Source: Bacteroidales bacterium | GTDB taxonomy: Bacteria > Bacteroidota > Bacteroidia > Bacteroidales > 4484-276 | Direction of reading: 5' to 3' | Assembly: GCA_018400545.1 (NCBI GenBank) | Contig: JAGYLT010000131.1 | Coordinates: forward strand, 1-6,525 | DNA length: 6,525 nucleotides | Part shown: positions 1 through 6,157 of the stretch, piece by piece | Layout: each line of letters opens with the position of its first letter | Position numbering within the stretch: the first letter of the stretch is position 1 | Notes under the pieces: model-generated | Seen by the model: only the letters and a program-made list of their open reading frames with translations | Databases searched by the model: none | Told to the model about the DNA's origin: nothing | Position numbers and translations under genes: made by a program

Positions 1-1
1 C

Positions 2-307
2 AAGTATCTCTCGGAAAAAGGGTTGTCGTTGAAAATTGAAATAGAAGTCAGGGATTTCAATGAATTGAATGAAGTTTTGGATCGGGGAGGTGTGGACCGG
101 ATTATGCTTGATAATTTTACGGTTGATGGCACCCGGACTGCCGTGCAACAAATAGCCGGCCGGTATGAAACCGAAGCCTCCGGGGGCATTAATATTAACA
201 ACATCCGCAGTTATGCCGAAACCGGAGTTGATTATATTTCTTCCGGGGCCCTTACGCACCAAATTAAAAGCCTGGACATGAGCTTGAAGGCTGTCCATAA
301 TTTTTAG
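2..307 (+). CDS. nadC: Nicotinate-nucleotide pyrophosphorylase (quinolinate phosphoribosyltransferase), C-terminal part
   Basis: This is the last 101 codons of NadC, cut by the left edge; the family is usually about 280 residues, so roughly the N-terminal two-thirds is missing. The enzyme converts quinolinate and PRPP to nicotinate mononucleotide, CO2 and pyrophosphate in cytoplasmic de novo NAD synthesis. What is visible is the end of the alpha/beta barrel: the strand KIEIEVR with its conserved acidic residue, then the IMLDNF strand, the phosphate-binding EASGGI segment, and the closing GVDYISSGALTH block typical of the family. The frame is open from base 2, so the TTG at 23 is internal and not the true start. 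The stop is TAG at 305–307. The next gene follows after 12 bp on the same strand, suggesting co-transcription. Identity is firm; only the N-terminal half is unseen. Confidence 0.95.
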   Translation, partial: KYLSEKGLSLKIEIEVRDFNELNEVLDRGGVDRIMLDNFTVDGTRTAVQQIAGRYETEASGGININNIRSYAETGVDYISSGALTHQIKSLDMSLKAVHNF

Positions 308-319
308 AATAATTAGATT

Positions 320-1312
320 TTGCTAAATCCTGATAATAAATATTTGTCAAAGCTGGGGAGTGGGTTTGTTCAGTTTCTCAGAAATGCCACAGCAGCTACC
401 ATAAAACAATTACGGAGAATTATCCTTCCGGGATTTGATCGGATTCCGCTTTTTACCGTGCTTATGTTTTTTGGGAAAGGTTTGTTCGAAGGCCGCTTAA
501 CGCTTCGTGCATCAGCTATTGCATTCGATTTTTTTCTGGCACTTTTCCCCACCATCCTTGTGTTTTTTACCATTATCCCGTTTGTACCTATCGAAGACTT
601 TCAGCCAACGCTACTGCAAACACTGCATGATGTGATACCTGATACACTTTGGACGCATGTAAATACTACACTCGAAGACATCATTACCAGGCCGCGTTCT
701 GAGTTGCTCTCGCTGGGTTTTATTCTGGCGTTGTATTTTGCAACCAATGGCATCAATACCATTATCGAAGGATTTAATTCAACTTATCATGGCATGGAGA
801 CCCGTAGTTGGTTTAAGCAAAGGTTACTGGCTGTTTTTTTGTTGTTCGTGATTTCGATCATGGTCATCATTTTAATTTCCCTGTCGATAATTGGCGGGTA
901 TGTGATGGACTGGCTGGTGCGCGAAGAAATTTTAACGGACGGCTTTACCATCGTCATCATACAAATCATCCGGTGGATATTAATTATCTCTCTGTTTCTA
1001 TTTACCAATTCGTTTCTCTACTATCTGGCTCCGGCGGGAAAACGCCAGTTCAGGTTTATATCCGCAGGAAGCACGCTTTCAACAGTTTTGCTGATTCTCA
1101 CCACTTACGGTTTTAATTTCTACATAGAAAATTTTGGGCGTTACAATGCGCTGTACGGTTCCATTGGAACTTTGCTGGTTTTTATGCTTTGGATGTACTT
1201 CAACTCCAATATCGTACTTATCGGTTTTGAACTGAATGCAAGTATCCGCTCGGCAAAAGACAAAAAAGGACAGGGCCCGATAGTGAGAACAAACGATAAT
1301 ATTTCGGATTGA
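320..1312 (+). CDS. YihY/BrkB (UPF0761) family inner-membrane protein
   Basis: A 330-residue polytopic membrane protein. Hydrophobic segments lie near residues 67–90, 130–150, 168–195, 212–235, 245–268 and 280–307, giving about six membrane spans as in the YihY/BrkB family. Family hallmarks are LRASAIAFDFFLALFPT near 62–78 at the first span and the C-terminal block YGSIGTLL...LIGFELNASI at 279–309. The short C-tail (310–330) is charged and presumably cytoplasmic. Biochemical function is not established for the family; the older ribonuclease BN label for YihY was withdrawn, and a transporter-like role is only a suggestion. Start: an in-frame TAG at 314–316 rules out an upstream start. TTG at 320 is the first candidate, TTG at 344 is an alternative, and the first ATG (residue 49) would leave too little sequence before the first span. 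There is no clear Shine-Dalgarno sequence. Probably co-transcribed with nadC. Confidence 0.9.
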   Translation: MLNPDNKYLSKLGSGFVQFLRNATAATIKQLRRIILPGFDRIPLFTVLMFFGKGLFEGRLTLRASAIAFDFFLALFPTILVFFTIIPFVPIEDFQPTLLQTLHDVIPDTLWTHVNTTLEDIITRPRSELLSLGFILALYFATNGINTIIEGFNSTYHGMETRSWFKQRLLAVFLLFVISIMVIILISLSIIGGYVMDWLVREEILTDGFTIVIIQIIRWILIISLFLFTNSFLYYLAPAGKRQFRFISAGSTLSTVLLILTTYGFNFYIENFGRYNALYGSIGTLLVFMLWMYFNSNIVLIGFELNASIRSAKDKKGQGPIVRTNDNISD

Positions 1313-1395
1313 TAATTTTTCATCTGTTTTTAAGAATGAAATTCAATATGGTGGGTATGTGAAGCTTTCAAAATGTTTAATTGAATATTTTTTCC

Positions 1396-1403
1396 CACCT
1401 TTG
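1396..1403 (+). promoter_or_regulatory. Candidate Bacteroidota -7 promoter element upstream of the gpsA-like gene
   Basis: The octamer CACCTTTG matches the Bacteroidota -7 consensus TAnnTTTG at five of six fixed positions (C replaces the first T). It ends 28 bp before the ATG at 1432, which would leave a leader of about 20–25 nt. No convincing TTTG -33 element is present at the usual spacing; GTTT at 1375–1378 is the nearest weak candidate. It lies in the 119-bp gap after the YihY gene, where a new transcript for the gpsA–flippase pair is plausible. The call rests on position and a partial match only. Confidence 0.35.
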
Positions 1404-1431
1404 ATAGCGAAATCATCAAAACGATCTAAAG

Positions 1432-2412
1432 ATGTCAGAAGTCAGGATAATTTTTATTGGCGGAGGAGCGATCGCAACTGCACTGGGTAATTTGCTGGCA
1501 GCAAAACAAAATCATGAAGTTACCCTGTTAAGCATCGAAGAAAAAGTGGTTGAAACCATCAACCGGCAGCATATCAACCAGAAATATTTTCCAAATATCA
1601 GGCTGCATGAAAGCCTCAGGGCATCCGGGAATTTTGGTTTGCTAAAATCCAAAGCCATTGTATTTATTGCTATTCCGTCGGTAGCTGTGATTGATTTTCT
1701 GTCCTCACATGAAATTCATCCCGGATCAACGCTGGTGAACCTGGCCAAGGGATTTGGCAACGACCGGCGCACCATCGTGGAATGCCTGCGCAGGAAGTTG
1801 CCCAATCCGGTTTGTACCATGAAAGGCCCGTCATTTGCCAGGGAGATCATCAACGGGCAGCACACCGGTTTTACGGTAGGCACTCCGGATGAAAGTATTT
1901 ACCTTGGGCTGCAGGAGTTATTTACCATCACCTCCGTACACCTGGATTATTCCCCCGATGACCGGGGTGTGGAGTTGCTCAGCATCCTCAAGAATATTTA
2001 CGCCATTGTGGTGGGTATCGTGGATGCCCAGTTTGAGTCGCCCAACCTCAAGTTTATGGTTTTTACCAAAGCCTTCAAGGAAATGCGCAGCCTTTTGTTG
2101 CTGTTCGGCGGCGGTAAAAAAACACTGTTCAATTACTGCGGCATTGGCGATTTTGCCCTGACTGCCCTCAACGATCTAAGCCGGAACCGTACACTTGGAC
2201 TTTTGATCGGGAAAGGATTTTTTACGGATGATATCTCTGAAAAGGTAGTTTTGGAAGGACGGATTGCAGTTAATGTTTTTCACGACGAAATCGTGGAAAC
2301 GGGTGCGGACCTGACAGAATATCCCATTTTATTTGAGCTTTACCAGGTTTTTAATACGGAATATGATGTTTCTGCGTTTGTGGGAAAATTGCTGAACGGA
2401 CAAATTGATTAA
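1432..2412 (+). CDS. GpsA-like NAD(P)-dependent glycerol-3-phosphate dehydrogenase, divergent
   Basis: A 326-residue cytoplasmic enzyme, close to the usual GpsA length of about 330, that would interconvert dihydroxyacetone phosphate and sn-glycerol 3-phosphate. An N-terminal Rossmann fold starts with VRIIFIGGGAIATALG (residues 4–19), followed by HINQKYFPNIRL (47–58), NLAKGF (103–108) and the KGPSFARE block (131–138). The C-terminal helical domain keeps the presumed catalytic lysine in LKNIYAI (K187), GIGD (237–240) and the SRN motif (250–252). Departures from the norm: the third glycine of GxGxxG is Ala15, and the usual glycine-rich stretch before the G-x-N-x-K-A segment reads QFESPNLKFM (200–209). 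These suggest a paralogue with shifted cofactor or substrate use, although the core residues argue for an active dehydrogenase. ATG 1432 is supported by an in-frame TAG at 1405–1407. The flippase gene begins 17 bp downstream, so the two are probably one operon. I withhold the symbol because a second, canonical gpsA may exist elsewhere. Confidence 0.82.
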   Translation: MSEVRIIFIGGGAIATALGNLLAAKQNHEVTLLSIEEKVVETINRQHINQKYFPNIRLHESLRASGNFGLLKSKAIVFIAIPSVAVIDFLSSHEIHPGSTLVNLAKGFGNDRRTIVECLRRKLPNPVCTMKGPSFAREIINGQHTGFTVGTPDESIYLGLQELFTITSVHLDYSPDDRGVELLSILKNIYAIVVGIVDAQFESPNLKFMVFTKAFKEMRSLLLLFGGGKKTLFNYCGIGDFALTALNDLSRNRTLGLLIGKGFFTDDISEKVVLEGRIAVNVFHDEIVETGADLTEYPILFELYQVFNTEYDVSAFVGKLLNGQID

Positions 2413-2429
2413 CTGCTAAAACAAAAACT

Positions 2430-3917
2430 GTGGGCGTCATTCAAAAGCAAAGCACTGCCGGGGTTATCTGGTCATATGCCGGAGTTGTGCTTGGATTTAT
2501 CATTACGGTTTACCTGTTTGTGGAAATCCTTACCACGGCTCAAATCGGTCTGTTACGGGTTTTGGTTTCCTATGCTTCCATTCTGGCTATGGTTGCCAGC
2601 CTCGGGATGAATGCCGTTACCATTAAGATGTTTCCACAGTTCCGAAATGAGAAATCCGGCCATCAGGGTTTTCTTGGGATTGCACTCATCATCGTAATCA
2701 TCGGGTTTATCATTACTTCACTTGCTTATTTGCTGATGCGTGATTATTTTGTGGAGGATGCAAAGGAGCAGTCCGCATTATTTATTCCGTTTTTCTACAC
2801 CGTCATTCCACTATCGCTTTTCATCATTCTTTTCGGGATTTTCGATTCCTATTACCGGATGTTGTTCAACTCTATTAAGGGCATCGCTGCCAAAGAAGTT
2901 TATCAGCGTTTGGTAGTGATTGCCGGATTGTTGCTCTACTTTTTTTCGGTGGTGGATTTTACGGGCCTGGTATGGCTTTACGTTGGCGCCTATGCTTTTC
3001 CGGTAATCCAGATGATGTATTCGCTGATTCGTGAAAAAAAATTCTTCATTAAACCAAATAAATCCTTTTTTACCCCGGAGATGCGCAAGGAGATTATAAA
3101 TGTTGGCATCTTTGGGATTCTGGCCAGTTTTTCGGCAAGGCTGGTGCAGTATATCGATATTATTATGGTGAACGATTACCTCGGGCTGAGCGATACCGGT
3201 GTTTATACTGTCAGTTTTTATTTCGGTACCCTGATTCTCGTACCCATGCGCACGATGACGAAAATTGGTGCTACCGTGGTTTCTGAGGCCTGGAAGGCCA
3301 ACGACCTGAGAACCATTTCGGATGTTTATACCAAAAGCAGTCTGACCCTGAGTGTGATCGGGATGCTGTTTTTAATCGGAATCTGGGGAAATATCGACAA
3401 TGTGTTTCATTTGTTGGGGAAAGACTACAGCGGCGGAAAATACGTGATCCTGTTCATCAGTCTGGCCAACCTTGCGGATGTGTTTATGGGGATCAGTAAC
3501 TCCATCATCGTAAACTCAAAATATTACCGCTGGCAAACCTACATTTTGCTGGCTTTTACCGTTGCACTTATCCTGACCAATGTTTTACTAATCCCGGTTT
3601 ACGGAATCATTGGTGCAGCGTTTGCATCGCTGATATCGAAGGTGTTCCTCAATTTGTTGAAATATATCTTTATTTACCGCCGGTTCAACATGCAGCCATT
3701 CAACCTGAAGCACCTTTGGCTGGTGGCTGTTGGAATTATTACCTGGTACCTCAGTACTTTAATCCCGGCCTTTTCAAATTTTTACCTCGATATCGTAACC
3801 CGGAGTGCAGCGATATCGATAGTATTCCTGTTACCGGTTTATTATCTGAATATTTCAGAAGATATCAACTCCAGGGCCGACGTAATCCTTCAGCGATTTG
3901 GAATTAGGTTGAGATAA
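2430..3917 (+). CDS. Wzx-like oligosaccharide flippase / polysaccharide biosynthesis membrane protein
   Basis: A 495-residue, strongly hydrophobic protein with about 12–14 membrane segments, the size and layout of polysaccharide-specific transporters in the MOP superfamily (Wzx/RfbX type). Such proteins move undecaprenyl-linked glycan repeat units from the cytoplasmic to the periplasmic face of the inner membrane. The opening GVIQKQSTAGVIWSYAGV is typical of Bacteroidota members. Spans are visible around residues 12–34, 42–64, 80–103, 118–138, 160–176, 180–200, 225–245, 307–320, 338–360, 371–392, 394–415, 428–446 and 457–475. The YGIIGAAFASLISK segment (391–404) is a common C-terminal signature of the family. 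The GTG start at 2430 is chosen because an in-frame TGA at 2406–2408 blocks upstream starts, the conserved N-terminus begins exactly there, and the first ATG would delete two spans. The DNA before the start is A-rich with no strong Shine-Dalgarno. It follows the GpsA-like gene by 17 bp and ends 16 bp from a convergent gene. Confidence 0.92.
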   Translation: MGVIQKQSTAGVIWSYAGVVLGFIITVYLFVEILTTAQIGLLRVLVSYASILAMVASLGMNAVTIKMFPQFRNEKSGHQGFLGIALIIVIIGFIITSLAYLLMRDYFVEDAKEQSALFIPFFYTVIPLSLFIILFGIFDSYYRMLFNSIKGIAAKEVYQRLVVIAGLLLYFFSVVDFTGLVWLYVGAYAFPVIQMMYSLIREKKFFIKPNKSFFTPEMRKEIINVGIFGILASFSARLVQYIDIIMVNDYLGLSDTGVYTVSFYFGTLILVPMRTMTKIGATVVSEAWKANDLRTISDVYTKSSLTLSVIGMLFLIGIWGNIDNVFHLLGKDYSGGKYVILFISLANLADVFMGISNSIIVNSKYYRWQTYILLAFTVALILTNVLLIPVYGIIGAAFASLISKVFLNLLKYIFIYRRFNMQPFNLKHLWLVAVGIITWYLSTLIPAFSNFYLDIVTRSAAISIVFLLPVYYLNISEDINSRADVILQRFGIRLR

Positions 3918-3933
3918 ATAAATTGTTTTTACT

Positions 3934-4893
3934 TCAGATTGAATATCCAAAGCGCCGGGCATTTTTTTGGATTAGTGGTTTTACAGCTTTCATAATCCGG
4001 GGTTCCAGTTCTTTTTCCCATTTTCCTACCGAGCTGCTACTGATGGGTTTATACAGATTTTCGTGATAACTGTAGGATTTGGCTCCAAGCGGATCAGTAG
4101 CTCCTTCCTCGCCTTTGGGTTGGATCAGATTAGTCTTTGGCAGTGCCATGAAATCAAGCAATTGTTCCGTGATTTTTTCAGGTAATTCAACCAGATTTTC
4201 ATATTTGATTCCAAAAACGCTTTCCGGATATTTCTTTTTCAACCATTCCATTGCCCGGATGCTGTCGTTCCATTTCCAGCAGGCATATTCCGGCTTTGAC
4301 GCCGGATGATTTTTTAATTTTTGATACGATAGTACAACATCCAGTGGATGCCTGATGAGAAAGATGTATTTTGCGGATGGAAATTCGGTTGGAATTAACT
4401 TGTAAAATTGAGAGGTGATGGGGGAGTGGTCGCCGCAATATTTTATCTCCTTGGAAAGCTTTGATGCATATTGCTGCAAAATTTCAGTAAAGATATTTGC
4501 GGGTTTCTGAAATGGTTTTTCCAGGGTTTTAAGATTTTGAGCAACTTTTTCGTAGTCTGTGTCATCTAAAATCCAGTTTTGATTTTTTGATCGAAAACCA
4601 TTAATCGAGCTTTTGCAGAAGACATCCCATTGTAAGGAAAGTTTAAGATGCCATTGCATGATCAGATAGGGCAAAGCATACTGCTCAGGTGGAAGGAAAA
4701 CATCAGGGTGGCGGTTAAGCAGCAAGGCAAGCAGTGTGCTCCCGTTTCGCCCGGAACCCATGATGAAAAATGGTTTCGGGCCATCAGGTAATTCTTGTCT
4801 GTTCCTGTTCTGATCACCCAAAACCAATTTCCTGATCTGCATCAATGCGGGAACCAAAACGCGGTATTTTATCTTTTTTGCCCTTGTTTCCAT
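3934..4893 (-). CDS. PAPS-dependent sulfotransferase family protein
   Basis: A 319-residue, probably cytoplasmic protein that would transfer sulfate from PAPS to an acceptor not identifiable from sequence. The 5'-phosphosulfate-binding loop is clear: FFIMGSGRNGSTLLALLLNR (residues 42–61), followed by HPDVFLPPEQ. The 3'-phosphate-binding region is YIFLIRHPLDVVLSYQ (176–191), with the expected Arg181 and Ser189 eight residues apart. Near the C-terminus SSSSVGKWEKEL (286–297) resembles the late G-x-W block that closes the PAPS site in this fold. The segment KYCGDHSPIT (151–160) sits where many bacterial members carry a Gly-Asp-Lys-x-Pro motif, so His156 may replace that lysine. There is no signal peptide and no full membrane span. 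ATG 4893 is fixed by an in-frame TGA six bases upstream of it. It lies 39 bp downstream of the glycosyltransferase in the same direction, forming an apparent two-gene operon, so a saccharide acceptor is the simplest guess. Confidence 0.9.
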   Translation of the reverse strand: METRAKKIKYRVLVPALMQIRKLVLGDQNRNRQELPDGPKPFFIMGSGRNGSTLLALLLNRHPDVFLPPEQYALPYLIMQWHLKLSLQWDVFCKSSINGFRSKNQNWILDDTDYEKVAQNLKTLEKPFQKPANIFTEILQQYASKLSKEIKYCGDHSPITSQFYKLIPTEFPSAKYIFLIRHPLDVVLSYQKLKNHPASKPEYACWKWNDSIRAMEWLKKKYPESVFGIKYENLVELPEKITEQLLDFMALPKTNLIQPKGEEGATDPLGAKSYSYHENLYKPISSSSVGKWEKELEPRIMKAVKPLIQKNARRFGYSI

Positions 4894-4932
4894 GCTTCAA
4901 TTTCAATATTTTCAATAGCCTGTTGCCGAAAA

Positions 4933-5985
4933 TTAATGATCGTCAATAATCTTAAAAAGGTTCTTCTTTCTGATCTCAGTTGAATAATTTTCCTTTATCC
5001 GCTCTCTTGCCAATTTACCCTGTTTCATTGGGATTTCAGGATTTATTGCTTTTTTAATCAATTGTTCGAGGGCATGGGCATCCCTTTTTTTTAAAATATA
5101 ACCCGTATCACCAATAATTTCAGGAAGCATATTCACCGATGAAACAATGGGGATGCACTCGCACAGCATGGCCTCACAAAGCGAAACCCCAAACCCCTCA
5201 AAAATGGAAAGCTGAAAATGAAACTGAGCTCTGCTGTATGCTTCCCTGAGTTCTTCAGGTTTTAATCTGCCCATAAATTTCAGATTTTCCGGACAGGTTG
5301 GAAGATCATCGGGCTGGTTGCAGCCGGCAATCGTAAAGTTGAGATCGGGAAAACGCCTGGCCATCTCCACAATCAAATCCCCGCCTTTTAAAATAAACTG
5401 CTGCGGGTTGAATACGGTGATAAACCTGCCTGGCTCTATTTTAATATTTTCCGGCATTTTCCAGAACGCTGTATCCAGTCCATTATGAACCGTTTGGTGA
5501 GGCGTTTTTAAATTTGGAAAAAAATGCCTGAAACCCTGGTGAGAGAATTCATCATCGGAGTAAAAGGTGTTTCTGATCCTGACCAGCGATTCACTGACCG
5601 GAAGCAGCAAATTGCAGTTTTGATAGGAAACTTCACATGCGCTCCTGATCCTCTTTTTTCGCAGGCTTCCGTAGTTCAGAGGAGGGATCGAAGCAGCATC
5701 TGTTCCATTTAAAATAATAAACGAAGGTGTGTTGAATAGTTTGCCAATAAATGTTGGGATAACCGACCACAAACCTCCGAAAGAAATGATGATGGCTTTA
5801 GCCCCTGGTGCACTAAACAGAAAAAAGAAAAGCTGGTGAAGGAGGTAAAATGGTGCAAATTGCTTTTTCTTCCAGTTGTAGGTATTGGTGACAACCCGGT
5901 ATTTTTCGGATAGTGCCCGGATGTCGTTCCTGACAAACGACGGAAGTGAAGGTGCCACGTAAATGATGGTACTTTTGCTTTTCAT
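4933..5985 (-). CDS. Glycosyltransferase family 4 (GT-B) protein
   Basis: A 350-residue GT-B glycosyltransferase of the GT4 / glycosyltransferase group 1 type, slightly short for the family. The N-terminal acceptor domain (about 1–170) contains a hydrophobic stretch at 45–60 that may associate with the membrane, the strand AIIISFGG (64–71), and SFIILNGTD (88–96). The linker carries LLLPVSESL (127–135) and VHNGLDTAF (166–174). The C-terminal nucleotide-sugar domain shows ILKGGDLIVE (198–207), FTIAGC (217–222), FMGRLKPEEL (237–246) and the EX7E signature IFEGFGVSLCEAM (261–273) with Glu263 and Glu271. These fit a retaining transferase using a nucleotide-sugar donor at the cytoplasmic face of the inner membrane; the sugar and linkage cannot be read from sequence. 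ATG 5985 is fixed by an in-frame TGA six bases upstream of it. It is first in a leftward operon with the sulfotransferase, behind an exact TAnnTTTG promoter match. Confidence 0.93.
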   Translation of the reverse strand: MKSKSTIIYVAPSLPSFVRNDIRALSEKYRVVTNTYNWKKKQFAPFYLLHQLFFFLFSAPGAKAIIISFGGLWSVIPTFIGKLFNTPSFIILNGTDAASIPPLNYGSLRKKRIRSACEVSYQNCNLLLPVSESLVRIRNTFYSDDEFSHQGFRHFFPNLKTPHQTVHNGLDTAFWKMPENIKIEPGRFITVFNPQQFILKGGDLIVEMARRFPDLNFTIAGCNQPDDLPTCPENLKFMGRLKPEELREAYSRAQFHFQLSIFEGFGVSLCEAMLCECIPIVSSVNMLPEIIGDTGYILKKRDAHALEQLIKKAINPEIPMKQGKLARERIKENYSTEIRKKNLFKIIDDH

Positions 5986-5996
5986 GATTCAGCTAT

Positions 5997-6011
5997 TTCC
6001 CTTTTCGGGAA
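5997..6011 (-). promoter_or_regulatory. Small dyad/hairpin in the glycosyltransferase leader
   Basis: On the minus strand the sequence reads TTCCC-GAAAA-GGGAA, a perfect 5-bp stem with a five-base A-rich loop. It lies 11 bp before the ATG at 5985 and just after the predicted transcription start (about 6010–6014). It would therefore form at or very near the 5' end of the mRNA. No U-tract follows, so it is not a terminator. It could protect the 5' end or affect translation, or be a small DNA operator. Short hairpins of this size also arise by chance. Confidence 0.3.
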
Positions 6012-6016
6012 GGCTG

Positions 6017-6024
6017 CAAAGCTA
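6017..6024 (-). promoter_or_regulatory. -7 promoter element for the glycosyltransferase–sulfotransferase operon
   Basis: Read on the minus strand this is TAGCTTTG, an exact match to the Bacteroidota housekeeping -7 consensus TAnnTTTG. It ends 31 bp before the ATG at 5985, which implies a short leader of roughly 25–30 nt. No clear TTTG (CAAA on the plus strand) is present at the usual -33 spacing, so the match is to one element only, but the position and orientation fit well. Confidence 0.5.
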
Positions 6025-6103
6025 ATATTTTTGGTGCTTTCCTGCGATTTGGGTTCATTTGTAAATTTTAAATTTTGTGCGGGCTGATTGAAAATCCTGT
6101 GAT

Positions 6104-6111
6104 TAGATTTG
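6104..6111 (+). promoter_or_regulatory. -7 promoter element for the TylF-like methyltransferase gene
   Basis: TAGATTTG is an exact match to the Bacteroidota -7 consensus TAnnTTTG, ending 46 bp before the ATG at 6158, so the leader would be about 40 nt. An upstream TTTG at 6074–6077 is 26 bp away, longer than the usual spacing of about 19–21 bp, so the -33 element is weak or absent. A second partial match (GATATTTG, 6142–6149) lies too close to the start codon to be convincing. Confidence 0.45.
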
Positions 6112-6157
6112 GATTTGGCGTTTATCTGCGCATATTTTCAGGATATTTGCAGGCGAT

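Larger units (their letters stand above)
5986..6157. other. Divergent intergenic promoter region
   Basis: This AT-rich 172-bp gap between the leftward glycosyltransferase operon and the rightward methyltransferase gene holds one exact TAnnTTTG element per strand (6017–6024 minus, 6104–6111 plus). It also holds a 5-bp hairpin at 5997–6011, a tandem AAATTTT pair (6063–6076) and three copies of GATTTGG at 6046–6052, 6106–6112 and 6112–6118. No open frame, RNA gene or terminator was recognised in it. Confidence 0.6.

Noticed and set aside
23..307. A complete small gene starting at TTG 23
   Set aside because: The frame is open to the left edge and the residues before TTG 23 continue the NadC fold, so this is the tail of a larger gene.
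314..322. TAGATTTTG as a -7 promoter element before the YihY gene
   Set aside because: It has one T too many to fit TAnnTTTG and overlaps the start codon, leaving no room for a leader.
1141..1323. Minus-strand open frame over the 3' end of the YihY gene
   Set aside because: It is antisense to conserved YihY C-terminal coding sequence and has no recognisable motif.
1313..1345. Terminator after the YihY gene, suggested by T-runs
   Set aside because: The T-runs are not preceded by a GC-rich stem.
1889..2161. Plus-strand open frame of 90 codons inside the GpsA-like gene
   Set aside because: It lies wholly within a well-supported gene in another frame, and its Ser/Pro/Cys-rich product resembles no family.
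4795..4983. Plus-strand open frame across the glycosyltransferase–sulfotransferase junction
   Set aside because: It is antisense to the ends of two convincing genes, has no promoter or family resemblance, and reads as out-of-frame translation.
5524..5936. Small open frames on both strands within the glycosyltransferase gene
   Set aside because: All are shadows of the 350-codon GT4 frame, whose motifs run continuously through this region.
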